This document shows, piece by piece, positions 44,695 to 53,472 of a DNA stretch of 64,000 nt (position 1 is the stretch's first letter; each line of letters starts with the position of its first letter). Origin of the DNA: Flavivirga sp. 57AJ16 (GTDB lineage: Bacteria > Bacteroidota > Bacteroidia > Flavobacteriales > Flavobacteriaceae). The notes beneath the pieces were generated by a model. That model worked only from the letters and a program-made list of their open reading frames with translations, was not told the origin of the DNA and ran no database searches. The position numbers and the translations under genes were made by a program. The DNA lies in contig NZ_JAQZAT010000004.1 in the NCBI RefSeq assembly GCF_028736925.1, positions 163,617-227,616 on the forward strand, written 5' to 3'.

Positions 44695-47406
44695 TTATAA
44701 CTCATAACGTAACCTAAATGATAAAAATAGTGGTTGAATGTAATACTCTGTAGCACTTACAGATATATTACTTGTGCTACTATTATTCTGTGACTTCGTA
44801 TCAAATAAGTTAGTTGCTTTTATTTCATACTCAAGCTTAGCATCTTTATTTTTTCGATAAGATAAAGAGGCATTTAAAAACTCATAACTATTTATGGTAC
44901 CAGAGGCATTACTAAAATTATTATAGGTATAGTCTGCCCTAAACGTAAAAGATTTTAATATAAGTGCATCAACTTCTACCGAAGGCGCCTTTGTAAAGAA
45001 CTTCGTATTATTAGCCCCTTGATTGTTGTCTTGAATCCCATAGCGGTATCCAACATCAAGATTAGGTGCTTTTCTGAAATTAGTCCGTAATCCTACTCTA
45101 TACGCTTGCGAAAAACTTTCATTTACAGACTGTACATTTTGTACAAATTGGTTGTATTTTGAATAACTAAAATTACCTCTAAGATTCGCTTTTAACTTTC
45201 CGAAGGTACGCTCAAACCTTCCGCTTGCACTTAAACTTTCGTCTGCAAAACCCGAATTAAATGGCGCACTGACCCGTATCACGCTCCCTGGCTCAAAAAC
45301 AGATGTGCTTCTTATATTATCTATACTTTTGTTATAATTAATATTAGCAAATACGTTCGTGTAATTAAACATATTAAAACTAAAGTAGGATAAGCTTATA
45401 TTATGTGACAAGGCACTTTCCAAGTCTGGATTACCAGAAAATAAAGCATTGTAATTATTAAGCACCAGACCGCTTGCAAATTTTGACACATCAGTAAATT
45501 GTGTTTGCATCCTATAGTCTAAAGTAATTTGCTCGCTCTTTTTAAGTTGCATTATCATATTAAAATCTGGTAGTAATCTAAAAAAATTATCCGTTACCCT
45601 ATTATTAAATTGTGTGTTCTTTGCACTGTAAGCATGTGCCGAAAGACCTGGTGTAAATGTAAAAATACCTGACTTTAACCTATAATGTATCCCTAAGTAC
45701 ACATCACTAAAATTATATTTAATAGCATTTGTATCTACACCATCATTAATCGTTGGGGTTGGATTAAATTGAGAACCATCATCTAAGAACTGGAAAATAT
45801 TAGAGTCGAATTCTTGACGACTCAATATGGTTCCCAAGGTCAAATTAATATCACTTTTAGTATTTAATATATTCCAATAATCTAACTTTGAATCTATTTG
45901 GTTAGACTTGACCCGTTTATCTTGCGCTATATTATAATCTAGTTGCGCACCATCCAAACCTAAATTATTTGCGGTGTCATCATAATTAGCTTTGTCTTCT
46001 AATATAGCATTATAAAAGGGATCTTCGTCTTGTAGCAAATGCTGAACTTCTAACGCAAAAATGTTAGTATCGTCTAGTGTATAGTAATAGTTTAAGTTCT
46101 GATTAATACTGTAGGGGCTCGATTTCTCTAACTGATCAATATCTCCATTAACAGACGAGAAAAACCTTTGATCTTGTGATTCTTTCGATACGCGACCCAA
46201 AACATCATAATCTAATTGATTATTAGCATTGGGTTTATACTTGGCAGATAGTTTTACCATACCTAAATCACTACGTTGAATGGTATTACTTCTTGTGCTT
46301 TCATCTGGGATACCTAGATCTGGGTTTGTATATTGCACATCTCTATTTTCTTGTAATGCTGTCTTACTGTTAGAGAATATAGCAAAACCGCTTAAATCCA
46401 AAGTCTTATTAGGTGACCAGCTAAAATTTGCTGCGCCAAATTTAGTATTAATATCTTTTGCCCTATTATTTTGGGCCGTTAAAAACCCAAGGCTATTACC
46501 TCCTAAATTAATGTTGGTTCCGCTTTGACGGCTTGGATTTCTAAATCCGCCAGTAAAATTGAAATAATCGCGTCGCGTAAAAGCTATTTCGCCTATATTG
46601 TTTAAGTCGCTAATAACATTTATACTGTACTCTGGACTGTAATAAAATAGTTTTGGCTGGAATAAATACAGCTCATTTTCATCTGCAACACCTCCTCCAG
46701 CAGTGATGTTCCCAAACCAAAAATTCTTTTTCCCTTCTTTTAATTTAATATTTATGGCAATGTTATCTTGATTATTGGTTACACCGCTTAACTGTCCAAC
46801 ATCGGCGTAATTTTTAAGCACCTCAACCTTATCTACAGCATTAGAGGGAATATTTTTTGTTGCTAATTTCGAATCACCGTCAAAAAAATCTTTACCTTCA
46901 ACCATCACTTTAGAGACTACTTTACCTTCTACTTCTACCTCCCCATCATCATTCACTTCTATACCTGGCAAATTTTCAAGGACATCTTCTAATTTCCTTT
47001 CTGTGCCTCGATTAAAAGAATCTGCATTATAAATAATCGTATCTCCTTTTATGGTTACTGGCATTTCGTAAACCAATTCTATTTCATCTAAATTATTATC
47101 ATACTGCAATATATAGTCCTTAGTAATGTTGTCTTCCTTAACTTCCAATAGTTCTTCACTCGTTTTTGTACCAATATAACTCACTTGGATTTTATATGCC
47201 GTATTCTTTTTCAAACTAAGCTTATATCGCCCTTGGTCATTTGTAATTCCATAGGAATCTAAAGCATTTGTTTCTTGATTTATGGCAATGACATTAGCCA
47301 ACTCAAAAGGGTCACCTATACTATCCTTTACAATACCTTCCAGCTTGATTTGTGCAAAAAGCGAACTTGCTACCAGCAAGAGCAACATGGTTATTTTAAA
47401 CTTCAT
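44695..47406 (-). CDS. Outer-membrane beta-barrel receptor with carboxypeptidase-regulatory domain
   Basis: This 903-residue protein has a signal peptide (FKITMLLLLVASSLFAQ), a CarboxypepD_reg-like domain (about 20-105; LEGIVKDSIGDPFELANVIA), a TonB-plug-like segment (RKLEDVLENLPGIEVNDDGE, NAVDKVEVLKNYADVGQL) and a long barrel ending in FLSFRLRYEL. It belongs to the outer-membrane beta-barrel group often paired with GLPGLI proteins; the GLPGLI gene is 33 bp upstream in the same operon. It probably moves a peptide or small molecule, but the ligand is unknown. Confidence 0.85.
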   Translation of the reverse strand: MKFKITMLLLLVASSLFAQIKLEGIVKDSIGDPFELANVIAINQETNALDSYGITNDQGRYKLSLKKNTAYKIQVSYIGTKTSEELLEVKEDNITKDYILQYDNNLDEIELVYEMPVTIKGDTIIYNADSFNRGTERKLEDVLENLPGIEVNDDGEVEVEGKVVSKVMVEGKDFFDGDSKLATKNIPSNAVDKVEVLKNYADVGQLSGVTNNQDNIAINIKLKEGKKNFWFGNITAGGGVADENELYLFQPKLFYYSPEYSINVISDLNNIGEIAFTRRDYFNFTGGFRNPSRQSGTNINLGGNSLGFLTAQNNRAKDINTKFGAANFSWSPNKTLDLSGFAIFSNSKTALQENRDVQYTNPDLGIPDESTRSNTIQRSDLGMVKLSAKYKPNANNQLDYDVLGRVSKESQDQRFFSSVNGDIDQLEKSSPYSINQNLNYYYTLDDTNIFALEVQHLLQDEDPFYNAILEDKANYDDTANNLGLDGAQLDYNIAQDKRVKSNQIDSKLDYWNILNTKSDINLTLGTILSRQEFDSNIFQFLDDGSQFNPTPTINDGVDTNAIKYNFSDVYLGIHYRLKSGIFTFTPGLSAHAYSAKNTQFNNRVTDNFFRLLPDFNMIMQLKKSEQITLDYRMQTQFTDVSKFASGLVLNNYNALFSGNPDLESALSHNISLSYFSFNMFNYTNVFANINYNKSIDNIRSTSVFEPGSVIRVSAPFNSGFADESLSASGRFERTFGKLKANLRGNFSYSKYNQFVQNVQSVNESFSQAYRVGLRTNFRKAPNLDVGYRYGIQDNNQGANNTKFFTKAPSVEVDALILKSFTFRADYTYNNFSNASGTINSYEFLNASLSYRKNKDAKLEYEIKATNLFDTKSQNNSSTSNISVSATEYYIQPLFLSFRLRYEL

Positions 47407-47439
47407 TAAATGTTTTTGATTAATTGTTATGTATATAAA

Positions 47440-48309
47440 CTACCTTCTTGAACGACCACCTCTCCTGCCAAAGTTTTCTTGCATCTCTTCGGTTTTCTTT
47501 TTTACAATCGCATGGTACACTTCTTTTGATACTTCCTTGCCTTTTGATGGCACTTTAATGACAGCTTTCTCTTCTGGATTTATAATAATTTTAGAACATA
47601 AAATAGTCGTTCTCCCTTCATTAACTTCCAAAATTAAACCCGGAAGCCCCCAATAGTCGCCCGGGCCTTGATTTACGGGAATTTGAGGCGTGTACCATAC
47701 GACTACCTCAATAAGATCAGGTTGTTCTTCTTTTACTGAAAGATTTTTTACACTGGTAGAATCCCTCTCTGTATTTTCTTCTTTACTTGGCGGTCTCCTA
47801 AAGCTATTGAAATCAAAATCGGTATTGATCTTTGTTGTTGTTGCCTTAAAACAGGTATACTGCCCTATTTGCTTTGTTTCACTACCCATAACCCACTTTA
47901 ATTGCGGCAAGGAATCTTTAATTAAAAATTGCTTACCAAAAAACTCTTGATCTTGTAACCATGTTTGTTCTTTGACATTTTTATATTGATCGCCCGCTGT
48001 GAAACTGCTCATCATACCCCTCCAACGACCACCACCAGCTCCAGGAGATTCAAGTTTTTCTTCTTCCTTATAGATAGATTCTATTTGATTAAATGTTAGG
48101 ATATATGTTTTTTCAAGCATGTTTTTCATGCGTTCTGTAATACGCTTTTTTATATCTTCACTCATTTGTCTTCCCTCAAACTGGCTCATATCCATAGCCG
48201 TCTTAGATTGATAATATGCTTTTCCCTGGAAGTCTTTTTGGGCAAATGACAAAAAAGAAATTAAAAGCAAAAAAATAATAGTTATTGATCTTCTGGATTT
48301 TTTTTTCAT
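47440..48309 (-). CDS. GLPGLI-family protein
   Basis: This 289-residue exported protein (signal RSITIIFLLLISFLSFAQ) carries the name-giving motif GLPGLILEVNEG near residue 224, preceded by VVWYTPQIPVNQGPGDYW. The C-terminus is basic (NFGRRGGRSRR). GLPGLI (Porph_ging) proteins are Bacteroidota-specific, of unknown function, and regularly precede a barrel receptor gene, as here. It reads as the first gene of a two-gene operon. Confidence 0.9.
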   Translation of the reverse strand: MKKKSRRSITIIFLLLISFLSFAQKDFQGKAYYQSKTAMDMSQFEGRQMSEDIKKRITERMKNMLEKTYILTFNQIESIYKEEEKLESPGAGGGRWRGMMSSFTAGDQYKNVKEQTWLQDQEFFGKQFLIKDSLPQLKWVMGSETKQIGQYTCFKATTTKINTDFDFNSFRRPPSKEENTERDSTSVKNLSVKEEQPDLIEVVVWYTPQIPVNQGPGDYWGLPGLILEVNEGRTTILCSKIIINPEEKAVIKVPSKGKEVSKEVYHAIVKKKTEEMQENFGRRGGRSRR

Positions 48310-48596
48310 TGAAATTGGATCTTTTAGCTATGAGTGCATCTTAACTTTTTTATTTAAGCAAAAAGTCAAAGTGAATTCAGATTATTCAGTTTGACTCTAA
48401 TCATCCTATTTAGTTTAACCCCTAAACTGTTAAATAATTCCTAAAACGAGCCTCCTATGCTAATTTCTGTTCTTTCACTGTCATCTCTGCCTAAATCGTA
48501 ATGCGCTTTCTTCTTGACAAATTATTAATGTTCGTGGGTTTGGCTATAAATTAATTTATTGAAAAGTGGTAAGGTTTTTGTATTTTTCAAATTAAT

Positions 48597-49376
48597 ATGA
48601 AATATACCATCCATTTCTTCTTACTTCTTTCTTATGCCCTATATGCCCAAAAGGTGGTTGAAACTTCATTTATAAAAAAAACGGATTTTAAAACTTCCCG
48701 ATTGGTTGCTATCGATCATTTTGGTACGACATACTTTATAAACAATAATGTCTTTTATAAAAAAGAGGGGAATAAAACCATGACTTATAACAATTTACAG
48801 CTTGGCAACATCACAACGGCAAATGCCTTTAACCCTTTAAAAATCAATATATTTTATAAAGATTTTAATACGCTTATAATCCTTGACAACCGACTGGCAG
48901 AAATATTCAAAATTGATTTTAATGCCCTTCCTGAGTATAAAAATATATCGCATGTTTCTACAGGGCACGATAATACGATATGGGTTTTTAATCAAGACAA
49001 TCAAAAACTAGAACTTTTTGATTATAAAATGCGAACGACCCGTGCCCAAACACTGCCTATTCAAAGTATTATTTTAGATTTAAAAAGTAATTACAATTTT
49101 TGTTATCTACTCACAGAGAACTATCTATATACTTATAATTATTTTGGAAGCTTGGTAAAGAAAACTAAAAATAAGGCCTATACAGAGCTGGTTGAAAATA
49201 ACGGAGATATTATTTTAAAAAAGAAAGATTCGCTTGTTTACTTGAAAAAAGATAGCGAAATTACTATTCCAATCTCCATACCAAATTTGTTGATAAATGA
49301 GTTTTTTGTAACCAATGAAACCTTGTATATTTACGCAAATGAAATCCTACATGAGTACAAAATAAAAATTGACTAG
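48597..49376 (+). CDS. Exported hypothetical protein, propeller-like
   Basis: This 259-residue protein begins with a signal peptide (MKYTIHFFLLLSYALYAQ). The remainder consists of repeated beta-rich units (SRLVAIDHFGTTYFINNN, HVSTGHDNTIWVFNQDNQKL, CYLLTENYLYTYNYFGSLVK) that suggest a small beta-propeller. I recognise no named family. It starts 5 bp before the deoxynucleoside kinase gene and is probably co-transcribed, though a functional link is not evident. Confidence 0.75.
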   Translation: MKYTIHFFLLLSYALYAQKVVETSFIKKTDFKTSRLVAIDHFGTTYFINNNVFYKKEGNKTMTYNNLQLGNITTANAFNPLKINIFYKDFNTLIILDNRLAEIFKIDFNALPEYKNISHVSTGHDNTIWVFNQDNQKLELFDYKMRTTRAQTLPIQSIILDLKSNYNFCYLLTENYLYTYNYFGSLVKKTKNKAYTELVENNGDIILKKKDSLVYLKKDSEITIPISIPNLLINEFFVTNETLYIYANEILHEYKIKID

Positions 49377-49381
49377 AAACT

Positions 49382-49996
49382 ATGCATATTGCTATTGCTG
49401 GAAATATTGGTGCCGGAAAGACCACTCTTACAAAATTATTAGCAAAACATTATAAATGGGAAGCACAACTGGAAGATGTTGTAGACAATCCGTATTTAGA
49501 CGATTTTTATAACCAAATGGCACGCTGGAGCTTCAATTTACAGGTATACTTTTTAAATAGTAGGTTTCGCCAAATATTGCAAATTCGTCAAAGCGGAAAA
49601 GATATTATTCAAGATAGGACCATTTATGAAGATGCTCATATTTTTGCGCCTAATCTGCATGCTATGGGTTTAATGACAAATCGTGATTACGAAAACTACA
49701 AATCGCTTTTTGATTTAATGGAATCCTTGGTCCAAGGCCCAGATGTGCTAATTTATTTGCGTAGCTCTATTCCTAACCTAGTATCCCAAATACATAAACG
49801 TGGTCGTGATTACGAAAACTCAATCAGTATTGATTATTTAAGTCGATTGAATGAGCGTTACGAAGCCTGGATCCACGGTTATAATAAAGGGAAACTTTTA
49901 ATTATAGACGTTGATAATTTAAATTTTGTAGATAACCCAGAAGATTTAGGAAACGTTATCAATACTATTGATGCAGAAATAAATGGGTTGTTTTAG
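49382..49996 (+). CDS. Deoxynucleoside kinase
   Basis: This 204-residue kinase phosphorylates deoxynucleosides for salvage. It has the P-loop GNIGAGKTT (7-15), the substrate-site pattern DNPYLDDFYNQMARWSFNLQ, the DRS-like QDRTIYEDAHIFA, and a LID with RGRDYENSISIDYL. Length and layout match the dNK/dGK family. Specificity (dA, dG or dC) cannot be read from sequence. With thyA, the DHFR fusion and the nucleoside transporter, it adds to the dNTP-supply genes of this window. Confidence 0.9.
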   Translation: MHIAIAGNIGAGKTTLTKLLAKHYKWEAQLEDVVDNPYLDDFYNQMARWSFNLQVYFLNSRFRQILQIRQSGKDIIQDRTIYEDAHIFAPNLHAMGLMTNRDYENYKSLFDLMESLVQGPDVLIYLRSSIPNLVSQIHKRGRDYENSISIDYLSRLNERYEAWIHGYNKGKLLIIDVDNLNFVDNPEDLGNVINTIDAEINGLF

Positions 49997-50187
49997 GTCG
50001 TTTATTTTATGAACTCATTTAAACTATCCAGTCAAGCCGAGTACCTGTTTTTGGATGGTAGCAACAATTAATAATTTCCTGCCTCCTGGCAGCTACGGTG
50101 TACCCACAAATAATACAAATAGTCACTCCAAGTTAATTAAAAACTGTACCCGAAAATACAAATCGGACTTACTCCTCCCTTTTCAAA
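49997..50187. repeat. Left part of the 43607-type repeat (copy B)
   Basis: From 50136 the sequence repeats 43607 onward (ATTAAAAACTG, ACCCGAAAATACAAATCGGA, CTCCTCCCTTTT). It is interrupted at 50187 by a MITE-like element and resumes at 50395. Confidence 0.7.
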
Positions 50188-50394
50188 CTACTGTATGTAC
50201 ACAAATAAAGTACAATAAAAAGATTGGACACGAATGACACAAATTTTCACTAATTATTCTGTCTATTGACTGATTTCAAGCCTACATAGTCTAGGGATTC
50301 TTATTCATGCTGTGTCCAATCTATTCCATAATGTATTGGGTTCGTGTGAATTTGTGCCATTCGTGTCTTTTTTATAGATGTGTACTCACGGTAG
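50188..50394. mobile_element. 207-bp MITE with target-site duplication, nested in a repeat
   Basis: The element starts CTACTGTATGTACACA and ends with its imperfect inverse (TGTGTACTCACGGTAG; 13 of 16 identical). Inside, a second inverted pair (GACACGAATGACACAAATT near 50231 and its inverse near 50350) makes most of it self-complementary. The flanks carry a 10-bp direct duplication CCTTTTCAAA (50178-50187 and 50395-50404). No ORF is present, so it would need a transposase in trans. Confidence 0.75.
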
Positions 50395-50505
50395 CCTTTT
50401 CAAAAGGAGGATAATTTCGATAAAGTTAAAGTTTAAGGAGGGCAGAACCAAGATAGGTCAATGGCAGGCCTCTTTTCAGATCGACTAAAACTTTTGCCTA
50501 AACGT
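50395..50505. repeat. Right part of the 43607-type repeat (copy B)
   Basis: Resumes with AAAGGAGGATAATTTCGA, AAGATAGGTCAATGGCAGGC and TTTTCAGATCGAC, matching 43665-43750. Nothing else is recognisable up to the next terminator. Confidence 0.7.
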
Positions 50506-50586
50506 AACTTTTGTGCATGATCCATTTTTTAACCCATTGAAAACGTTTAAATGAGTTCTATGTATCACTATAATGGAAATTATAAA

Positions 50587-50619
50587 AAAACCGCTACCTA
50601 ACAAAATAATAGCGGTTTT
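50587..50619 (-). terminator. Terminator downstream of the first TonB-like gene
   Basis: AAAACCGCTA pairs with TAGCGGTTTT across a 13-base loop; T-runs flank it on both strands. It lies 29 bases past the stop at 50648. Confidence 0.7.
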
Positions 50620-50647
50620 AAAAATTTAAAACGTTTCGTTTTACGGA

Positions 50648-51445
50648 TTATTCAGCATAAAAAATAATTGGTAATGTATAAATAACCCCTACATTTTTAT
50701 CTCGTTGCTTGCCCGGTGTCATTTTTGGGATAAAATTAATAATGCGCTCTGCTTCATCTTCTAATTTTGGATGCGGAGATCTCGTTTGTATATCTGTTAC
50801 ATGTCCCGTTTTATCAATTTTAAATCTTACATAAATTTTTTGTTTTCCCGATAAGCCATAGTCCGATGCTATATCATTTCCTCTAAATTTTCTTTGAACG
50901 AGTTTTGTGATTTTCTCAGACATACATTTTTTTCTTTCCTCATTTGTCTTTGTCTTTTCACAACCTGGATAAATAGGTGCCACTTCAATTGCAAAAAAAG
51001 GAACATCATCAATTACTGGCTCCCCTCCAAAATCATCCATCAAACTTGGGTCTATTGGCGTTTCAGGACTCGTATTTTGCTCTGGTGTATCAATACCTAA
51101 TACTTCTTTCATAACATCGTCATCAACAATCTTAGGGTCTTTAATTAACAGCACCTTTTTTTTCTGAGGTTTTGGTTTCACCTCAGTTTTTGGTTCTTCA
51201 TAAACTTTAAACTTCTCAACTGAAATTGTCATTGGATCGTCTGGAACAACAATGGTATACGCTTTGGGAATGGTCCTTTCAAACTTCATCTCTAGCAAAC
51301 CAAAGACGGCCAGTAAACATACAATTAACCCTATTTGGAAGTAAAGGATTGAGTTTTTTTGTAAATTTGCATCATGCTTTTGTGGTTTTTTCACGATTTG
51401 CTCATTTTGCCGAATGAGTTCGTGAGTTTTCTTTTGATTACTCAT
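50648..51445 (-). CDS. TonB-family energy-transducer-like protein
   Basis: This 265-residue protein has a single N-terminal membrane helix (ILYFQIGLIVCLLAVFGLLE) after a basic segment, a Lys/Pro-containing periplasmic linker (KTEVKPKPQKKKVLLIKDPK) and a TonB-like C-terminal domain (about 195-263; IYVRFKIDKTGHVTDIQTRS, PHPKLEDEAERIINFIPKM). The region VAPIYPGCEKTKTNEERKKC with two cysteines is shared with the neighbouring paralogue and the pseudogene at 7984. It should couple inner-membrane proton force to TonB-dependent receptors. ExbB/ExbD are not present here. Confidence 0.85.
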   Translation of the reverse strand: MSNQKKTHELIRQNEQIVKKPQKHDANLQKNSILYFQIGLIVCLLAVFGLLEMKFERTIPKAYTIVVPDDPMTISVEKFKVYEEPKTEVKPKPQKKKVLLIKDPKIVDDDVMKEVLGIDTPEQNTSPETPIDPSLMDDFGGEPVIDDVPFFAIEVAPIYPGCEKTKTNEERKKCMSEKITKLVQRKFRGNDIASDYGLSGKQKIYVRFKIDKTGHVTDIQTRSPHPKLEDEAERIINFIPKMTPGKQRDKNVGVIYTLPIIFYAE

Positions 51446-51504
51446 AATAATTATAGTATAAATGTTAATATTATGATAAAATCACAATAAGCATACCAAA
51501 AAAG

Positions 51505-51535
51505 AAATCCCGTTACAAAATTTGTAACGGGATTT
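51505..51535 (-). terminator. Terminator of the second TonB-like gene
   Basis: AAATCCCGTTACAAA (51505-51519) and its perfect inverse (51521-51535) flank a single base, giving a very strong stem with T's at its end. It lies between the two TonB-like genes, so each is probably its own unit. Confidence 0.75.
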
Positions 51536-51616
51536 TATATTTGGTTCCCCACCTTCGTGGAAATGACAATTTCAATGGAAACCTTGATGATATTTCATCA
51601 AGGAATTATTTCTCAA

Positions 51617-52339
51617 TTAATCTTGTACTTGGAAAATAATAGGTAATGAGTATGGAACGTTTACTGGTTTTCCACGTTGCTTTCCTGGTTTCATTTTTGG
51701 CAATAGACCAATTACACGAGCAGCTTCTTTTTCTAAACCTGGGTGTGGTGCTCTAGCACGAATTCCAGTAATATTACCTGTTTTATCTATTTTAAAAATA
51801 ACATTAATACGCTGTCTTCCCGATAAACCTAAATCGCTAGCTAATTCTGTATTGAACTTTCTATTAACAAACTGTGCTATTTTTTTAGACATGCAATCTC
51901 TTTTCTTGGTATTGTTTTTCTCTTTTTCGCATCCTGGAAAAACAGGTACATTTTCAATGACTGAAAATGGTACATCTATATCCTCTTCTACCTCTTCTAC
52001 CTCTACTTCTTCTACCTCAACAATTTCAGTTTCCTGATCTACTTCTGTCGACTCTATAACTGTTTCTTCTATTTCGACTTCGTCTTCAACAATTTCAATA
52101 ACTTCCGGTGCTGCTGGAGGTGGCGGTGGCGGTGGTGGCGTTTGTATTTGTTCTGTAATTGGAATTTCCTCTTCCAATTCTTCATCCATATTTACCATGC
52201 CAATGTCCGTATCAGACTTATCATATGATTTGTAATTGATAGCATAGTTTGTTAAAAATAACATTAATGCTAAACCAATAGCGAAGTAAAGTGAACTATT
52301 ACGTCCAACATTAGCTTTGGGATTTTTCTTAGGTTCCAT
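51617..52339 (-). CDS. TonB-family energy-transducer-like protein with proline-rich linker
   Basis: This 240-residue paralogue of the preceding gene has a membrane helix (SLYFAIGLALMLFLTNYAI), a linker with PPPPPPPP and a long run of Glu/Val repeats (EIVEVEEVEVEEVEEDI), then VPVFPGCEKEKNNTKKRDC and the TonB-like domain (INVIFKIDKTGNITGIRARA, PHPGLEKEAARVIGLLPKMK). The proline and acidic repeats fit a rigid periplasm-spanning arm. It shares the paired cysteines with its paralogue. Confidence 0.88.
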   Translation of the reverse strand: MEPKKNPKANVGRNSSLYFAIGLALMLFLTNYAINYKSYDKSDTDIGMVNMDEELEEEIPITEQIQTPPPPPPPPAAPEVIEIVEDEVEIEETVIESTEVDQETEIVEVEEVEVEEVEEDIDVPFSVIENVPVFPGCEKEKNNTKKRDCMSKKIAQFVNRKFNTELASDLGLSGRQRINVIFKIDKTGNITGIRARAPHPGLEKEAARVIGLLPKMKPGKQRGKPVNVPYSLPIIFQVQD

Positions 52340-52399
52340 AATTTATATCGTTTATCAAGATTGCTAAAATAACTATTTATTTATAAAAAAAACAAGTGT

Positions 52400-52777
52400 T
52401 TATACGTTTTTAACGTGTAAATTACTTTTAAACCACAATACAATTGCAGCTAACAAAGCGCCCAGGGTGTTTGCTACAGCATCATAAACATCTAGGCTTC
52501 TTGAAACCGTAACACTCCCTTGTAGTACCTCAATAATCATACCAAATAAAACAGAAAGTATGACGGCAAAAACAATCGCTCTTTTATGTTTAAACTTAAA
52601 AGCATACAAAAACGTGTAAAACCATAAAAATGTTAAAACCAAATAGGCAAAAAAGTGAAATATCTTATCTCCAAAAGAAATGCCTACATCTGGAATGTTA
52701 TCAATCTTAATTAAGCTAATTATAGCTAGGATTAACGAATATAATACGGTTATTATAGGCGTTAATTTTTTAAGCAC
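52400..52777 (-). CDS. VanZ-family membrane protein
   Basis: This 125-residue protein has about four hydrophobic helices ([22 protein letters not shown] start, [54 protein letters not shown]). The motif [10 protein letters not shown] and the [14 protein letters not shown] segment are typical of VanZ-like proteins, whose role is mostly unknown outside glycopeptide resistance. It overlaps gcvH by 8 bp and is translated from the same message. Confidence 0.85.
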   Translation of the reverse strand: MLKKLTPIITVLYSLILAIISLIKIDNIPDVGISFGDKIFHFFAYLVLTFLWFYTFLYAFKFKHKRAIVFAVILSVLFGMIIEVLQGSVTVSRSLDVYDAVANTLGALLAAIVLWFKSNLHVKNV

Positions 52778-53150
52778 CTATTAACGCCTTATAATCATCG
52801 GTAGACATAAGCCCTTCTACTTGGGAAAGGTCTGAACATTTAACTTTTATCATCCAACCATCACCATAAGGATCACTATTTACTTTTTCTGGCTCGTCTT
52901 CTAAAATCTCATTAAATTCTATAATTTCTCCAGACAATGGTAAAAACAGGTCCGATACTGTTTTAACTGCTTCTACGGTTCCAAAAATTTCTTCCGCATC
53001 TAATGTTTCGTCAACGGTCTCTACCTCTACATAAACAATATCTCCTAGTTCACTTTGGGCAAAATCCGTGATACCTATAGTTGCTATATCACCTTCGATT
53101 TTAACCCATTCATGATCTTTGGTGTATTTTAATTCTGATGGAATATTCAT
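52770..53150 (-). CDS. gcvH: Glycine cleavage system H protein
   Basis: GcvH is the lipoylated shuttle of the glycine cleavage complex. The 126-residue protein has [33 protein letters not shown], the lipoyl-lysine motif [20 protein letters not shown] and [14 protein letters not shown]. Start and length are standard. P, T and L proteins are encoded elsewhere. It overlaps vanZ; sprA is 322 bp upstream. Confidence 0.96.
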   Translation of the reverse strand: MNIPSELKYTKDHEWVKIEGDIATIGITDFAQSELGDIVYVEVETVDETLDAEEIFGTVEAVKTVSDLFLPLSGEIIEFNEILEDEPEKVNSDPYGDGWMIKVKCSDLSQVEGLMSTDDYKALIGA

Positions 53151-53472
53151 AATATTAGTTTAAATTCATTTATTCAGCAAATGTATTTATTCAGATCCTA
53201 AATTCAAATAGATTATCTAATAAAAAACGCTCCATGCTTATTCATTTAAATGATAAGGTAAAATGTGACCGTTTTTAGTTATGACTTGAAATTGAAGTTG
53301 AAGCTGAAATCGAAGTTGAAGTTGAAACTGAAATTGATCTTGAAAAATGGACGGGAGAGAAACTTAAAATTTTGAAACAAGGGCTAAGTTTTTTGAACAA
53401 AGGCTAAAAACACAAATTGGGGCATTTCGACCTCGACTTCAATTTCGACTTCGATTTCAAGTTCAAGTCCGG
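53151..53472. repeat. Inverted hexanucleotide microsatellites between sprA and gcvH
   Basis: From 53283 to 53346 the plus strand is built of GAAGTT/GAAATT-type hexamers (TTGAAATTGAAGTTGAAGC). From 53427 to 53468 the complementary type appears (TCGACTTCAATTTCGACTTC). The two arms, about 80 bases apart, can pair over some 40 bases, making a long imperfect stem right after the sprA stop. The remainder contains no ORF and must include the gcvH promoter. Confidence 0.7.
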
